From the NCBI RefSeq assembly GCF_003843835.1, contig NZ_RKQL01000003.1, forward strand, positions 230,681-294,680: DNA of 64,000 bases, in the 5' to 3' direction. Below the pieces are notes generated by a model. That model searched no databases, was not told the origin of the DNA, and was given only the letters and a program-made list of their open reading frames with translations. Positions within the stretch are counted from its first letter, which is position 1, and every line of letters starts with the position of its first letter. The position numbers and the translations under genes are program-made. Shown in pieces: positions 26,191 through 35,085 of this stretch. Source of the stretch: Tibeticola sediminis (lineage in GTDB: Bacteria; Pseudomonadota; Gammaproteobacteria; Burkholderiales; Burkholderiaceae_C).

Positions 26191-26619
26191 TCAGATTTCC
26201 AGCACTTTGGGCTGTTGTGCGGTATGCGGATGCTCGGCGCCGCCGTACACCTTGAGCTTCTTGATCATGGCGTAGCCCAGCGGCCCCTTGGGCAGCATGC
26301 CCTTGACGGCTTTCTCGAGCGCACGGCCCGGATGCTTGGCTTGCATGTCGCGGAAGTTGGTGGCCTTGATGCCGCCCGGGAAACCGGAGTGACGGTAGTA
26401 GACCTTGTCGGTCTCCTTGGTGCCGGTGACGCGCAGCTTGGCTGCGTTGATGACAACGATGTAGTCGCCGGTATCGACGTGAGGCGTGTAAATGGCCTTG
26501 TGTTTGCCGCGCAAACGGAGAGCAACTTCACTGGCTACTCGTCCGAGGACCTTGTCGGTCGCGTCAATCACAAACCACTCGTGCGTCACGTCAGCGGGTT
26601 TTGCGCTGAACGTTTTCAT
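26191..26619 (-). CDS. rplM: 50S ribosomal protein L13
   Basis: A 142-residue ribosomal protein. Typical segments are [39 protein letters not shown] and [15 protein letters not shown] at 26619 is the normal L13 start; an extension upstream in frame is not conserved. First gene of the rplM-rpsI operon, with a leader of roughly 140 nt to the predicted promoter. Confidence 0.97.
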   Translation of the reverse strand: MKTFSAKPADVTHEWFVIDATDKVLGRVASEVALRLRGKHKAIYTPHVDTGDYIVVINAAKLRVTGTKETDKVYYRHSGFPGGIKATNFRDMQAKHPGRALEKAVKGMLPKGPLGYAMIKKLKVYGGAEHPHTAQQPKVLEI

Positions 26620-26766
26620 GAGTTTGCTCTTTCGAGGTGGTTTGTCGGACTCTTTTCCACGGTCGGCGTTCTTCTTCCGAGAACCTCTTAGGTGGGGTTG
26701 AAGCCCCTGGCCTGGCGGCAGGGACTTCCTTCGCCGCGGAGTCACGGATTCGCTGCGTAGCCCGAC

Positions 26767-26772
26767 ATTATA
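26767..26772 (-). promoter_or_regulatory. -10 box of the rplM-rpsI promoter
   Basis: A consensus TATAAT on the minus strand, an obvious AT island between rplM and the divergent rlmJ. No good -35 lies at 17 bp, but the exact -10 match and position upstream of a ribosomal operon make it a strong candidate. Confidence 0.6.
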
Positions 26773-26815
26773 TGAAATTCGGCCGTCCGTGCCCGCCTCG
26801 GGCTACCATGGCGGC

Positions 26816-27754
26816 ATGTTCAGTTATCGCCACGCCTTTCACGCCGGCAATCATGCCGACGTCCTCAAACACCTCGCGCTCATCGCCACCATGCGGCATT
26901 TGCTGCGCAAGCCGACACCTGTGCTGCTGGTGGACACGCATGCAGGCGCCGGGCTCTACCGGCTCGACAGCGACTTTGCGCAAACCGCCGGCGAAGCCGC
27001 CGATGGCATCGTGCGTCTCTGGGAGGCGGCCGCCGCCAAGCCTGCGGCAGATCCAGGCGCCGCAGAGGACGCCCTGGCGGACTATCTGCAGATGATCGCG
27101 GCCTTCAACCCCGACGGCCAGCTCCGCTATTACCCCGGCTCGCCCTTCATCCTGCAGCGCCTCATGCGCAGCGAAGGCGGTGACCGGCTCAAGCTGTTTG
27201 AACTGCATCCCACCGACAGCCGGGCGCTGTCCCGAAACATCGCGCAACTCAAGCCAGGCCGCAGCGTCAGCGTCCTGCGCCAGGACGGCTTCGAGGGGCT
27301 GCGCGCGTCGCTGCCCCCGCCACCGGCCGGTACCGGGCCGCGCCGCGCATTGGTGCTGATCGACCCGAGCTACGAAATCAAGAACGACTACTCACGCGTG
27401 GCCGACGCCATCGCAGACAGCCTCAAGCGCTACGCCACCGGCACCTATCTCGTCTGGTACCCGATCATCCCGCGGCCTGAGGCGCATGAACTGCCCCGGC
27501 GCCTCAAGACCTTGAGCCATCAGGCCCATCGCCCCTGGCTGCACGCGACGCTGTCGATCGGTGCGGCGTCGACGCCCGCCACGGCCGCGGTGCAGGCCGG
27601 CGAGCCGCGCCGCCCCGGACTGCGTGCGAGCGGCCTGTGGGTCATCAACCCGCCGCACACGCTCAAGCCCGCCTTGCAAGCCGCGCTGCCCCAGGTGCTG
27701 GCGGCGCTGGGTCGCGGCAGCGGCAAAGGCTATACGCTTGAAAGCGGCGGCTGA
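26816..27754 (+). CDS. rlmJ: 23S rRNA (adenine2030-N6)-methyltransferase RlmJ
   Basis: A 312-residue SAM-dependent rRNA methyltransferase (former YhiR/DUF519). The N-terminus MFSYRHAFHAGNHADVLKH is the family hallmark. It is followed by LLVDTHAGAGLY (SAM site) and the catalytic DPSYEIKNDY (DPPY-type motif). The C-terminal part is alanine/proline rich. ATG at 26816 matches the family start. Confidence 0.95.
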   Translation: MFSYRHAFHAGNHADVLKHLALIATMRHLLRKPTPVLLVDTHAGAGLYRLDSDFAQTAGEAADGIVRLWEAAAAKPAADPGAAEDALADYLQMIAAFNPDGQLRYYPGSPFILQRLMRSEGGDRLKLFELHPTDSRALSRNIAQLKPGRSVSVLRQDGFEGLRASLPPPPAGTGPRRALVLIDPSYEIKNDYSRVADAIADSLKRYATGTYLVWYPIIPRPEAHELPRRLKTLSHQAHRPWLHATLSIGAASTPATAAVQAGEPRRPGLRASGLWVINPPHTLKPALQAALPQVLAALGRGSGKGYTLESGG

Positions 27755-27815
27755 AGCAAAGGCTCAGCACCGTGCAACCGATGCACCCCAAAGACCGCAT
27801 CGGGACAAACCCGAA

Positions 27816-27849
27816 TTAACCGACCGACCGGTCGGTTAATCGATATACT
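27816..27849 (+). promoter_or_regulatory. TetR-type (PaaR-like) operator and -10 box of the paa operon
   Basis: A perfect 14-bp palindrome ACCGACCGGTCGGT at 27823-27836 lies within a wider TTAACC...GGTTAA frame. TATACT at 27844-27849 is a good -10 box, so the operator overlaps the -35 region, as expected for repression. Burkholderia-type paa genes are known to be repressed by the TetR-family PaaR and relieved by phenylacetyl-CoA. The regulator gene is not in this window. Confidence 0.75.
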
Positions 27850-27888
27850 GCGCTCCTCGCCCGCCGTCCGTGGGCGCAGGAGACGCGC

Positions 27889-28911
27889 ATGTACACCCAA
27901 TCGTTCAATGTCCGTGACGCCGGCGAAGAAGCCGGGCTCAAGGCCGTCGCGCCGCCGCTGAGCCAGGCCGAAGCCGAGTTGCAGGCCCGCTTCGATGCAC
28001 GCATCGACGCCGACGAAAAAATCGAGCCCCGCGACTGGATGCCCGAGGGCTACCGCAAGACGCTGGTGCGGCAGATCAGTCAGCACGCGCACAGCGAGAT
28101 CGTCGGCATGCTGCCCGAGGGCAACTGGATCAGCCGCGCCCCGAGCCTCAAGCGCAAGGCGATCCTGATCGCCAAGGTGCAGGATGAAGGCGGCCACGGC
28201 CTGTACCTCTACAGCGCCGCCGAGACGCTGGGCACGAGCCGCGAGCAGATGCTCGACGCCCTGCACAGCGGCCGCGCCAAGTACAGCTCCATCTTCAATT
28301 ACCCCACGCTCAACTGGGCCGACGTGGGCGTGATCGGCTGGCTGGTCGACGGCGCGGCCATCATGAACCAGATTCCGCTCTGCCGCTGCTCCTATGGCCC
28401 TTACGCGCGCGCGATGATCCGCGTCTGCAAAGAGGAGAGCTTCCACCAGCGCCAGGGCTACGAAGCGCTGCTGGTGATGATGCAGGGCACGCCCGAGCAG
28501 CGCGCCATGGTGCAAGACGCGGTCAACCGCTGGTGGTGGAAGTGCCTGGCCATGTTCGGCCCACCCGACGCCGACAGCCCGCACAGCGCGCAAGGCATGC
28601 GCTGGGGCATCAAGCGCATCAGCAACGACGATCTGCGACAGAAGTTCATCGACGCCACGGTACCGCAGGCCGAGGTCTTGGGCGTGACGCTGCCCGACCC
28701 CGACCTCAAATGGAACCCCGAGCGCGGCCATTACGACTACGGCGCGATCGACTGGGATGAATTCTGGGCCACCGTCAACGGCAACGGCCCGTGCAACAAG
28801 GAGCGGCTCGCCACGCGCGTGGCCGCGTGGGAAGAAGGCCGCTGGGTGCGCGAAGCCGCGCTCGCCCACGCCGAGAAGCAACGGCAACGCACCCTGAAGG
28901 AGGCCGCATGA
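27889..28911 (+). CDS. paaA: phenylacetyl-CoA epoxidase subunit PaaA (catalytic)
   Basis: The 340-residue di-iron catalytic subunit of the ring 1,2-epoxidase that starts aerobic phenylacetate degradation. Carboxylate/histidine ligands are visible in [30 protein letters not shown] and [23 protein letters not shown] precedes the ATG. The stop overlaps the paaB start (ATGA), beginning a tightly packed five-gene operon. Confidence 0.97.
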   Translation: MYTQSFNVRDAGEEAGLKAVAPPLSQAEAELQARFDARIDADEKIEPRDWMPEGYRKTLVRQISQHAHSEIVGMLPEGNWISRAPSLKRKAILIAKVQDEGGHGLYLYSAAETLGTSREQMLDALHSGRAKYSSIFNYPTLNWADVGVIGWLVDGAAIMNQIPLCRCSYGPYARAMIRVCKEESFHQRQGYEALLVMMQGTPEQRAMVQDAVNRWWWKCLAMFGPPDADSPHSAQGMRWGIKRISNDDLRQKFIDATVPQAEVLGVTLPDPDLKWNPERGHYDYGAIDWDEFWATVNGNGPCNKERLATRVAAWEEGRWVREAALAHAEKQRQRTLKEAA

Positions 28912-29222
28912 GCCCAGAGACGAAAGCCGCAGCGCCCGCCCTGCGCGACTGGCCGCTGTGGGAAGTGTTCATCCGCAGCAAGCAGGGGTTGGAGCACAAG
29001 CATTGCGGCAGCCTGCATGCCGCCGATGCGCAACACGCGCTGCAGATGGCGCGCGATGTCTACACCCGCCGGCAGGAGGGCGTGAGCATCTGGGTGGTGC
29101 CGTCGGCGGCCATCGCCGCGAGCGACCCCTCCGACAAAGACAGCTACTTCGACCCGGCGGCCGACAAGATCTACCGCCATCCGACTTTTTACGAAATCCC
29201 CGAACAAGTGGGGCACATGTGA
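28908..29222 (+). CDS. paaB: phenylacetyl-CoA epoxidase subunit PaaB
   Basis: A 104-residue subunit of the PaaABCE complex, thought to bridge PaaAC dimers. The family block [22 protein letters not shown] and the end [16 protein letters not shown] are typical. The start overlaps the paaA stop and the stop shares a base with the paaC start, so translation is coupled on both sides. Confidence 0.95.
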   Translation: MSPETKAAAPALRDWPLWEVFIRSKQGLEHKHCGSLHAADAQHALQMARDVYTRRQEGVSIWVVPSAAIAASDPSDKDSYFDPAADKIYRHPTFYEIPEQVGHM

Positions 29223-30088
29223 TGGACGCGGCGCTCGCAACCACCACCGCCACGGCGCCGGTGGACTACCTGCTGCACCTGGCCGACAACGCGCTCGTGC
29301 TCGGCCAGCGCAATGCCGAATGGTGCGGCCACGGCCCGGTCATCGAGGAAGACCTTTCGATGGCCAACAACAGCCTCGACCTCATCGGCGAAGCGCGGCT
29401 GCTCTATCAACTCGCCGCCGATCGCATCAACGGCGATGCCGCCGAGTCCGCGCGCTTTGCGCACCTGCGCGGCGCACGGGTGGATGGCGCCGTCACCGAA
29501 GACACCCTCGCCTACTTCCGGGACACCGCCGAATTCCGCAACTACACGCTGCTCGAACTGCCGCACAGCCCGCCGCGCGCGGCCACCCACGCGGCTCTGC
29601 GCGACTACGCCACGACAATCGTGCGCAACTTCCTCTACAGCGCGCTGATGCTCGGCGTCTGGGATCGCCTGGCCCGTGGCGCCGATCCGGCACTGGCCGG
29701 CATCGCGGCGCGCGCGGTCAAAGAAGTGCAATACCACTACCGCCACGCGCGGGACTGGCTGGTGCGCTTCGGCGACGGCACGGCCGAGTCGCATGCCCGC
29801 GCGCAAGTGGCCATCGACCACCTCATGCCCTACACCGAAGAATTCTGGAGCCCGAGCGAGGCGGAAGCCGCCGCGCGGCGCGCAGGCACCGGGGTCGATG
29901 GGGTGGCGCTGCGCGGCGAGTGGGAGGCGCGGGTCGATGACGCGCTGCTCGAAGCGACGCTGCAGCGCCCGGCTCCGCACCAGGGCTATGTCACCGAGGG
30001 CAAGCACGGCAGGCACTCGGAACACCTCGGTTTTCTGCTGGCCGAAATGCAAAGCCTGGCACGCGCCCACCCGGATGCGCGGTGGTGA
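29222..30088 (+). CDS. paaC: phenylacetyl-CoA epoxidase structural subunit PaaC
   Basis: A 288-residue ferritin-like structural partner of PaaA. Conserved segments are LHLADNALVLGQRNAEWCGHGP, EEDLSMANNSLDLIGEAR, VKEVQYHYRHARDWLVRFGDGT and GKHGRHSEHLGFLLAEMQ. ATG at 29222 overlaps the paaB stop. Confidence 0.95.
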   Translation: MDAALATTTATAPVDYLLHLADNALVLGQRNAEWCGHGPVIEEDLSMANNSLDLIGEARLLYQLAADRINGDAAESARFAHLRGARVDGAVTEDTLAYFRDTAEFRNYTLLELPHSPPRAATHAALRDYATTIVRNFLYSALMLGVWDRLARGADPALAGIAARAVKEVQYHYRHARDWLVRFGDGTAESHARAQVAIDHLMPYTEEFWSPSEAEAAARRAGTGVDGVALRGEWEARVDDALLEATLQRPAPHQGYVTEGKHGRHSEHLGFLLAEMQSLARAHPDARW

Positions 30089-30101
30089 GTCGCAAGGCCC
30101 G

Positions 30102-30647
30102 ATGAACCTCGCGCCCGCCATGACCGAGCTTCACCCCGCACCAGACTTGAGCGCCATCTGGGCTGCACTCGAAGCGCTCACGGACCCGGAGATCCCTGTC
30201 GTGACGCTGCGCGAGCTGGGCATCCTGCGCGAGGTGCGCCGCGGGGACGACGGCGGGGTCGAGGTCGTCATCACACCCACCTACAGCGGCTGCCCCGCCA
30301 TGGCCCAGATCGAGGACGACATTCGCTCGACGCTGGCCGCGCTGGGGCTGCCCGTGCGCGTCGTGACCCAGCTCGCGCCCGCCTGGACCACCGACTGGAT
30401 CACCGAGGCCGCGCGGGAAAAGCTGCGCCAGTACGGCATTGCGCCGCCGAGCGCCTGCACGCCACCGGCTGCGGCCGGCGAACGGGTGCTGCGCTTTGCC
30501 GCACGCGCGTCTGCCGAGCCGGTGCCCTGCCCGCGCTGCGGCTCGACGCATACCTCTGAGCTCGCGCATTTCGGCTCGACCGCCTGCAAATCCCAGTGGC
30601 GGTGCCTCGACTGCCTCGAGCCCTTCGATTACTTCAAACCTTATTGA
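30102..30647 (+). CDS. paaD: PaaD, maturation factor of phenylacetyl-CoA epoxidase
   Basis: A 181-residue MIP18/DUF59-type protein thought to help insert Fe into the epoxidase. The DUF59 core has LTDPEIPVVTLRELGILREV and PTYSGCPAM with its cysteine. A C-terminal zinc ribbon uses CPRCGS and CLDC around the typical FGSTACKSQWRC. ATG at 30102 is used; 30120 would be a slightly shorter alternative. Confidence 0.94.
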   Translation: MNLAPAMTELHPAPDLSAIWAALEALTDPEIPVVTLRELGILREVRRGDDGGVEVVITPTYSGCPAMAQIEDDIRSTLAALGLPVRVVTQLAPAWTTDWITEAAREKLRQYGIAPPSACTPPAAAGERVLRFAARASAEPVPCPRCGSTHTSELAHFGSTACKSQWRCLDCLEPFDYFKPY

Positions 30648-30691
30648 CCCGACCGCCCCACACGGACGCGCGACCGCGCGAGATTTGCACC

Positions 30692-31795
30692 ATGTCTGCC
30701 GCTTCCCGCTTTCATGACCTGACCGTTGCGCAGATCCGCCCCGAGGCGGCAGGCTCGGTCGCCATTCGGTTCACCGTCCCGCCCGAGTTGGTGGACACCT
30801 TCCGCTTCGAGCCCGGGCAGTACCTGACGCTGCGCGCGACCATCGACGGGCAGGAGGTGCGTCGCAGCTATTCGATCTGCATGCCGCGCAGCGACTACGC
30901 ACGCACGCACGAGCTCGAAATCGGCATTCGACCGATGGAGGGCGGGCTGTTCTCCAACTGGGCCGCGACGAAGCTGCGCGTGGGCGACACGCTGGGCGTG
31001 ATGCCGCCGCAGGGGCGCTTCGTCTCGCTGCGGCCCCATGCGCTGCACCGGGTGGGATTTGCGGCGGGCTCGGGCATCACGCCCATCCTCTCCATCATGG
31101 CGAGCACGCTGGAGGAGCAGCCGCAGAGCAAATTCACGCTGGTGTTTGGCAACCGGCGCATGGACAGCGTGATGTTCAACGAGACGCTGCAAGACCTCAA
31201 GGACCGCTACCGCGACCGGCTCACGCTCATCCACATCCTGTCGCGCCAGGCGCAGGAGTCGGATCTGCTGCAAGGCCGTATCGACGCGCAGAAAGTGCGC
31301 GACCTCATGGCCACGCTGCTGCCCCCGGGCAGCATGGACGAGGTGTTCATCTGCGGCCCCGAGGCGATGATCGAAGCGACCGAAGGCGCGCTGCTTGCCG
31401 CCGGTGTCAGCCCTCGGGCGATCCGCACCGAGCGCTTCACCTCGCCCGCGCTCGAAGCCATGACGCCGGAAAACCGCCGCGCCGCGATTGCCGCACATGC
31501 ACCGGTCGATGCGGGCCCGGTGGCGCTGACGGTGGTGCTCGACGGCAAGCCGCATGAACTGCGCATGCACCCCGAGCAGCATGTGCTCGATGTGGCGCTG
31601 GCCGCCGGGCTGGACGTGCCCTGGTCTTGCAAGGGCGGGGTCTGCTGCACCTGCCGCGCCAAGGTGCTCGAGGGCAGCGTGCAGATGGACAAGAACTTCA
31701 CGCTCGAGCGTTGGGAAACCGAGCAGGGCTTCGTGCTCTCTTGCCAAGCCCGTCCGACCTCCGAGCGGCTGACGGTGAGCTACGACGAGCGATGA
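30692..31795 (+). CDS. paaE: phenylacetyl-CoA epoxidase reductase subunit PaaE
   Basis: A 367-residue flavin/iron-sulfur reductase that passes NADPH electrons to PaaA. The N-terminal FAD-binding barrel has RRSYSIC, and the NAD(P) domain GFAAGSGITPILSI and VFICGPEAMI. A C-terminal plant-type 2Fe-2S ferredoxin domain has cysteines in WSCKGGVCCTCRAKV and SCQA. Last gene of the paaABCDE run. A family A element begins about 20 bp after its stop, followed by a strong terminator. Confidence 0.96.
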   Translation: MSAASRFHDLTVAQIRPEAAGSVAIRFTVPPELVDTFRFEPGQYLTLRATIDGQEVRRSYSICMPRSDYARTHELEIGIRPMEGGLFSNWAATKLRVGDTLGVMPPQGRFVSLRPHALHRVGFAAGSGITPILSIMASTLEEQPQSKFTLVFGNRRMDSVMFNETLQDLKDRYRDRLTLIHILSRQAQESDLLQGRIDAQKVRDLMATLLPPGSMDEVFICGPEAMIEATEGALLAAGVSPRAIRTERFTSPALEAMTPENRRAAIAAHAPVDAGPVALTVVLDGKPHELRMHPEQHVLDVALAAGLDVPWSCKGGVCCTCRAKVLEGSVQMDKNFTLERWETEQGFVLSCQARPTSERLTVSYDER

Positions 31796-31815
31796 GGCAA
31801 CGCGCCGCACACAAA

Positions 31816-31976
31816 GGCAACGCTGAATAAGTCCCCGTGATGGCGCGCGCCCGGCCGCGGGATGGGATGCGAGGCGCAAACCACAGCCATAGCCGCAGCT
31901 ATGGCGAGGATTTGCAACGACGCAGACCGCCCGCAGCCGGGATGCGCGACGCGCGAGGGACTTGTTCAGCGTTGCC
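31816..31976 (-). mobile_element. family A palindromic element, copy A3 (161 bp)
   Basis: Same 161-bp length, inserted in the opposite orientation to the other three full copies, with the right end GGGACTTGTTCAGCGTTGCC. Perfect 4-bp flanking duplication CAAA (31812-31815 and 31977-31980). It sits between convergent paaE and metY, next to a shared bidirectional terminator. Confidence 0.87.
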
Positions 31977-31977
31977 C

Positions 31978-32005
31978 AAAAAAGCCCGCAGTCGCGGGCT
32001 TTTTT
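31978..32005. terminator. bidirectional intrinsic terminator between paaE and metY
   Basis: The stem AAGCCCGC/GCGGGCTT with a four-base loop (AGTC) is bordered by an A-tract on the left and a T-tract on the right. It can terminate the paa transcript rightwards and the metF-metY transcript leftwards. Confidence 0.85.
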
Positions 32006-32015
32006 GTGGCACGGA

Positions 32016-33293
32016 TCACACGCGTTCGAGCGCCTGATCCAAGTCGGCCAGAAGGTCGTCGATGTGCTCGATGCCGATCGACAGGCGGACCATATCGGGG
32101 CTCACACCGGCCTTCTTCATTTCTTCGGCGTTGAGCTGGCGGTGGGTGGTCGTGGCTGGGTGGCAGGCGAGCGACTTGGCGTCGCCGATGTTGACGAGCC
32201 GGGTGAAGAGCTTGAGCGCGTCCTGGAAGCGCGCGCCGGCGGCCATCGCGTCGTCGGCCTTGAGGCCGAAGCTGATGATGCCCGAGGCGCGGCCACCCAT
32301 GTACTTGCGCACCAGCGCGTGGTCGCGGTGGTCGGGTAAGCCCGCGTAATTCACCCAAGCGACCTTGGCGTGCGCTTGCAGGTGACGCGCCACCTGCAGC
32401 GCGTTTTCGCAGATCCGGTCCATGCGCAGCGGGAGCGTCTCGATGCCCTGCAGGATCTGGAAAGCGTTGAAGGGCGAGAGCGCCGCGCCCATGTTGCGCA
32501 AGGGCACGACGCGGGCACGCCCGATGTAGGCCGCTGGGCCCAGCGCCTCGGTGTAGACCACGCCGTGGTAGCTCACATCGGGCTCGTTGAGGCGCTTGAA
32601 CCGGGCTTTGTGTTCAGCCCAGGGAAACTTGCCGCTGTCGACGATGGCGCCGCCGATGCTGGTGCCGTGCCCGCCGAGGTATTTGGTGAGTGAATGCACG
32701 ACGATGTCGGCGCCGTACTCGAAGGGGCGGCACAGCGCGGGGCTGGGCACGGTGTTGTCGACGATGAGCGGCACGCCTGCGGCATGGGCGACGGCGGCGA
32801 GCGCGCCGATGTCGGTCACGTTGCCCAGCGGGTTGCCCACCGATTCGCAATAGATGGCCTTGGTGCGCTCGTCGATGAGCGCAGCAAAGGACGCCGGGTC
32901 GCGCGGGTCGGCAAAGCGCACGGTGATGCCTTGCTGCGGCAGCGTGTGCGCAAACAGGTTGTAGGTGCCGCCGTAGAGCGTGCTGGCCGAGACGATGTTG
33001 TCGCCTGCCTCGGCGATGGTCTGAATCGCGTAGGTGATGGCCGCCATGCCCGAGGCGACAGCGAGCGCCCCGATGCCGCCTTCGAGCGCGGCCAGGCGCG
33101 CCTCGAGCACCGCGTGGGTGGGGTTCATGATGCGGCTGTAGATGTTGCCGGGCACCTTGAGGTCGAACAGATCCGCCCCGTGCTGCGTGTCGTCGAACGC
33201 ATAGGCCACGGTCTGGTAGATCGGCACAGCCACGGCCTTGGTGGTGGGGTCGGGGCTGTAGCCGGCGTGGACGGCAAGGGTTTCGAGTTTCAT
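32016..33293 (-). CDS. metY: O-acetylhomoserine aminocarboxypropyltransferase
   Basis: A 425-residue PLP enzyme of the Cys/Met metabolism family that makes homocysteine from O-acetylhomoserine and sulfide (direct sulfhydrylation). The start KLETLAVHAGYSPDPTTKAV and the PLP-lysine site VVHSLTKYLGGHG are typical of the longer MetY branch. YSRIMNPTHAVLEARLAALEGG is also conserved. ATG at 33293 has GGAG close upstream. It follows metF in a methionine-synthesis run. Confidence 0.93.
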   Translation of the reverse strand: MKLETLAVHAGYSPDPTTKAVAVPIYQTVAYAFDDTQHGADLFDLKVPGNIYSRIMNPTHAVLEARLAALEGGIGALAVASGMAAITYAIQTIAEAGDNIVSASTLYGGTYNLFAHTLPQQGITVRFADPRDPASFAALIDERTKAIYCESVGNPLGNVTDIGALAAVAHAAGVPLIVDNTVPSPALCRPFEYGADIVVHSLTKYLGGHGTSIGGAIVDSGKFPWAEHKARFKRLNEPDVSYHGVVYTEALGPAAYIGRARVVPLRNMGAALSPFNAFQILQGIETLPLRMDRICENALQVARHLQAHAKVAWVNYAGLPDHRDHALVRKYMGGRASGIISFGLKADDAMAAGARFQDALKLFTRLVNIGDAKSLACHPATTTHRQLNAEEMKKAGVSPDMVRLSIGIEHIDDLLADLDQALERV

Positions 33294-33405
33294 GGAGGAC
33301 TCCGGTTGCGATGCGGGAATCAAGCGGCGGACGCGCCGCCGAAAAACCGCGCCATGATGCCAGGGCGCGCGGGAAGGCGGAAATACGGATCGGTTGTTTG
33401 CTTAT

Positions 33406-34257
33406 TCAACCGTCAACCGCCGCCCTGCCCAGACCGAGCCGGCGCAGGATCTCGATGGTGGCCGCGCTTTGGTTCATGGTGTAGAAGTGCAGCCCCGGCG
33501 CGCCGCCTGCGCGCAGCCGCTCGCACAGTGCGGCAACCACATCGAGGCCAAAGGCTTTGATGGATTCCACGTCGTCGCCAAAGGATTGCAGGCGCAGCCG
33601 GACCCAGCGCGGCACCTCGGCACCGCAGGCGTCGGAGAAGCGCAACAGCTGCGTGGCGCTCGTGATCGGCATGATGCCGGGAACGATGGGCACGTCCAAG
33701 CCCAGCGCGTGCACCTCGTCGCGGAACCGGAAATACGCGTCTGCGTTGTAGAAATACTGGGTGATGGCCGAGTCGGCTCCCGCGCGCACCTTCGTGGCGA
33801 AGGCCTGCACATCGGCCTCGGGGCTGCGCGCCTGCGGGTGCATTTCGGGGTAGGCGGCCACCTCGATGTGAAACGCGCGGCCGGTCTCGGCGCGGATGAA
33901 GGCGACCAGGTCGCTCGCATACTGGAACTCGCCGCCGAGTCCGTAGCCGCTGGGCAGGTCGCCGCGCAGCGCGACGAGTCGGCGCACGCCCATGGCGTGG
34001 AGTTCGGCCAGCTGCGCGCGCACGCGCTCCCGGGTCGCGCCCACGCAGGAGAAGTGCGCGGCGGCAGGCACGCCTTCGGCGAGGATCTCGCGCACGGTCG
34101 CAAAGCTGCCTTCGTGGGTCGAGCCGCCCGCGCCGTAGGTGACGGAGCAAAACTCGGGCGCCCAAGCATAGAGCGCGCGGCGCACGACGCGCAGCTTCTC
34201 GGCGCCTTCGGGCGTCTTCGGGGGAAAAAATTCGAAACTGATGGGCAAGGCGTTCAT
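33406..34257 (-). CDS. metF: 5,10-methylenetetrahydrofolate reductase
   Basis: A 283-residue FAD-dependent reductase producing 5-methyl-THF for methionine synthesis. Motifs are SFEFFPPKTPEG at the start (catalytic glutamate), CSVTYGAGGST, ALRGD, and ITQYFYNADAYFRF with the substrate-binding region after it. The start overlaps the tlyA stop by 4 bp. No RNA switch was recognised in the 112 bp between metF and metY. Confidence 0.96.
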   Translation of the reverse strand: MNALPISFEFFPPKTPEGAEKLRVVRRALYAWAPEFCSVTYGAGGSTHEGSFATVREILAEGVPAAAHFSCVGATRERVRAQLAELHAMGVRRLVALRGDLPSGYGLGGEFQYASDLVAFIRAETGRAFHIEVAAYPEMHPQARSPEADVQAFATKVRAGADSAITQYFYNADAYFRFRDEVHALGLDVPIVPGIMPITSATQLLRFSDACGAEVPRWVRLRLQSFGDDVESIKAFGLDVVAALCERLRAGGAPGLHFYTMNQSAATIEILRRLGLGRAAVDG

Positions 34258-35072
34258 GCCGGGACTCTCTCGTGGGTCGGCGCCGCGTTTGCGGGCCAGC
34301 GGGCGTGAATGAAAAACTCGCGGTTGCCGTCGCCGCCGGTGATCGGGCTGTCGAACCAGCCGAGCACTTCGAGGCCGAGCGTGCGGCAGGCCGCGCGCAG
34401 GCGTTGCTCGACTTCCGGGTAGCGGGCCGCGTCCTTGACGAGGCCGCCCTTTCCGATGTCCGCCGGCTGCAGCTCGAACTGCGGCTTGACCAGCATCAGC
34501 AACTGACCCGAAGGCCCGAGCATGGGCGTGAGGGCGGGCAACACCCGCGTGAGCGAGATGAAGGACAGGTCACCGACGATCAGGTCGAATTCTGGGCTTT
34601 TTCCCCCGAACGCCGGCGTGAAATGCTCATGTTCTGCTATTGTTTTTGATAAGTCCAAGCTGCGGGCGTTGACCCCTTCGAGCGCGCACACGCGCGGGTC
34701 GGCGCGCAGCCGCGGGTGCAATTGCCCGTGGCCCACGTCCACGCCCACGACGCGCTCTGCGCCGCGCTGCAGCAGGCAATCGGTGAAGCCGCCGGTGCTT
34801 TGACCCACGTCGAGGCAACGCCAGCCGCGCACGTCGAGGCCCGCCGCATCGAGCGCCCCTTGGAGCTTGAGCCCGCCGCGCGAGACGTAACGCGCCTCGG
34901 CGTCGTCGAGCAGCTCCAGCTCGGCCTCGGCGGGCAGTTCGGCGCCGTTCTTCGTGACGCGCTGCCACGCCCCGCCCGCGACCCGCCAGCGCAGGCCCGA
35001 GGCGATCAGGCGCTGCGCCTGCGCGCGCGAGGCCGCAACGCCGCGCTCGACGAGCAGTTGATCCGCCCGCAT
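34254..35072 (-). CDS. tlyA: TlyA-family rRNA methyltransferase (hemolysin-like)
   Basis: A 272-residue protein with an N-terminal S4 RNA-binding domain (MRADQLLVERGVAASRAQAQRLI) and a C-terminal FtsJ-like methyltransferase domain. The SAM motif is CLDVGQSTGGFTDCLLQRGA, and KPQFE follows. Actinobacterial TlyA 2'-O-methylates 16S and 23S rRNA; older 'hemolysin' names are historical. Residues about 145-162 (EHEHFTPAFGGKSP) are an insertion relative to usual homologues and correspond to the class I short repeat. It lies between ahcY (13 bp) and metF (4-bp overlap), consistent with a SAM-use operon. Confidence 0.9.
   Translation of the reverse strand: MRADQLLVERGVAASRAQAQRLIASGLRWRVAGGAWQRVTKNGAELPAEAELELLDDAEARYVSRGGLKLQGALDAAGLDVRGWRCLDVGQSTGGFTDCLLQRGAERVVGVDVGHGQLHPRLRADPRVCALEGVNARSLDLSKTIAEHEHFTPAFGGKSPEFDLIVGDLSFISLTRVLPALTPMLGPSGQLLMLVKPQFELQPADIGKGGLVKDAARYPEVEQRLRAACRTLGLEVLGWFDSPITGGDGNREFFIHARWPANAAPTHERVPA
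34588..34640 (-). repeat. in-frame short repeat, class I, copy c (inside tlyA)
   Basis: Reading on the gene strand: ATAGCA, then ATGAGCATTTCACGCCGGC, then GAAAAA and CCAGAATTC. This matches the copy in the desaturase fusion gene over most positions and encodes EHFTPAFGG. The surrounding bases are visibly AT-richer than the rest of tlyA. Confidence 0.6.
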
Positions 35073-35085
35073 CGGCGCGCTGCGG

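Noticed and set aside
33294-33405. SAM riboswitch upstream of metY
   Set aside because: The spacer shows only a small GC hairpin (CGGCGG/CCGCCG); no SAM-I, SAM-II or SAM-IV consensus could be recognised.
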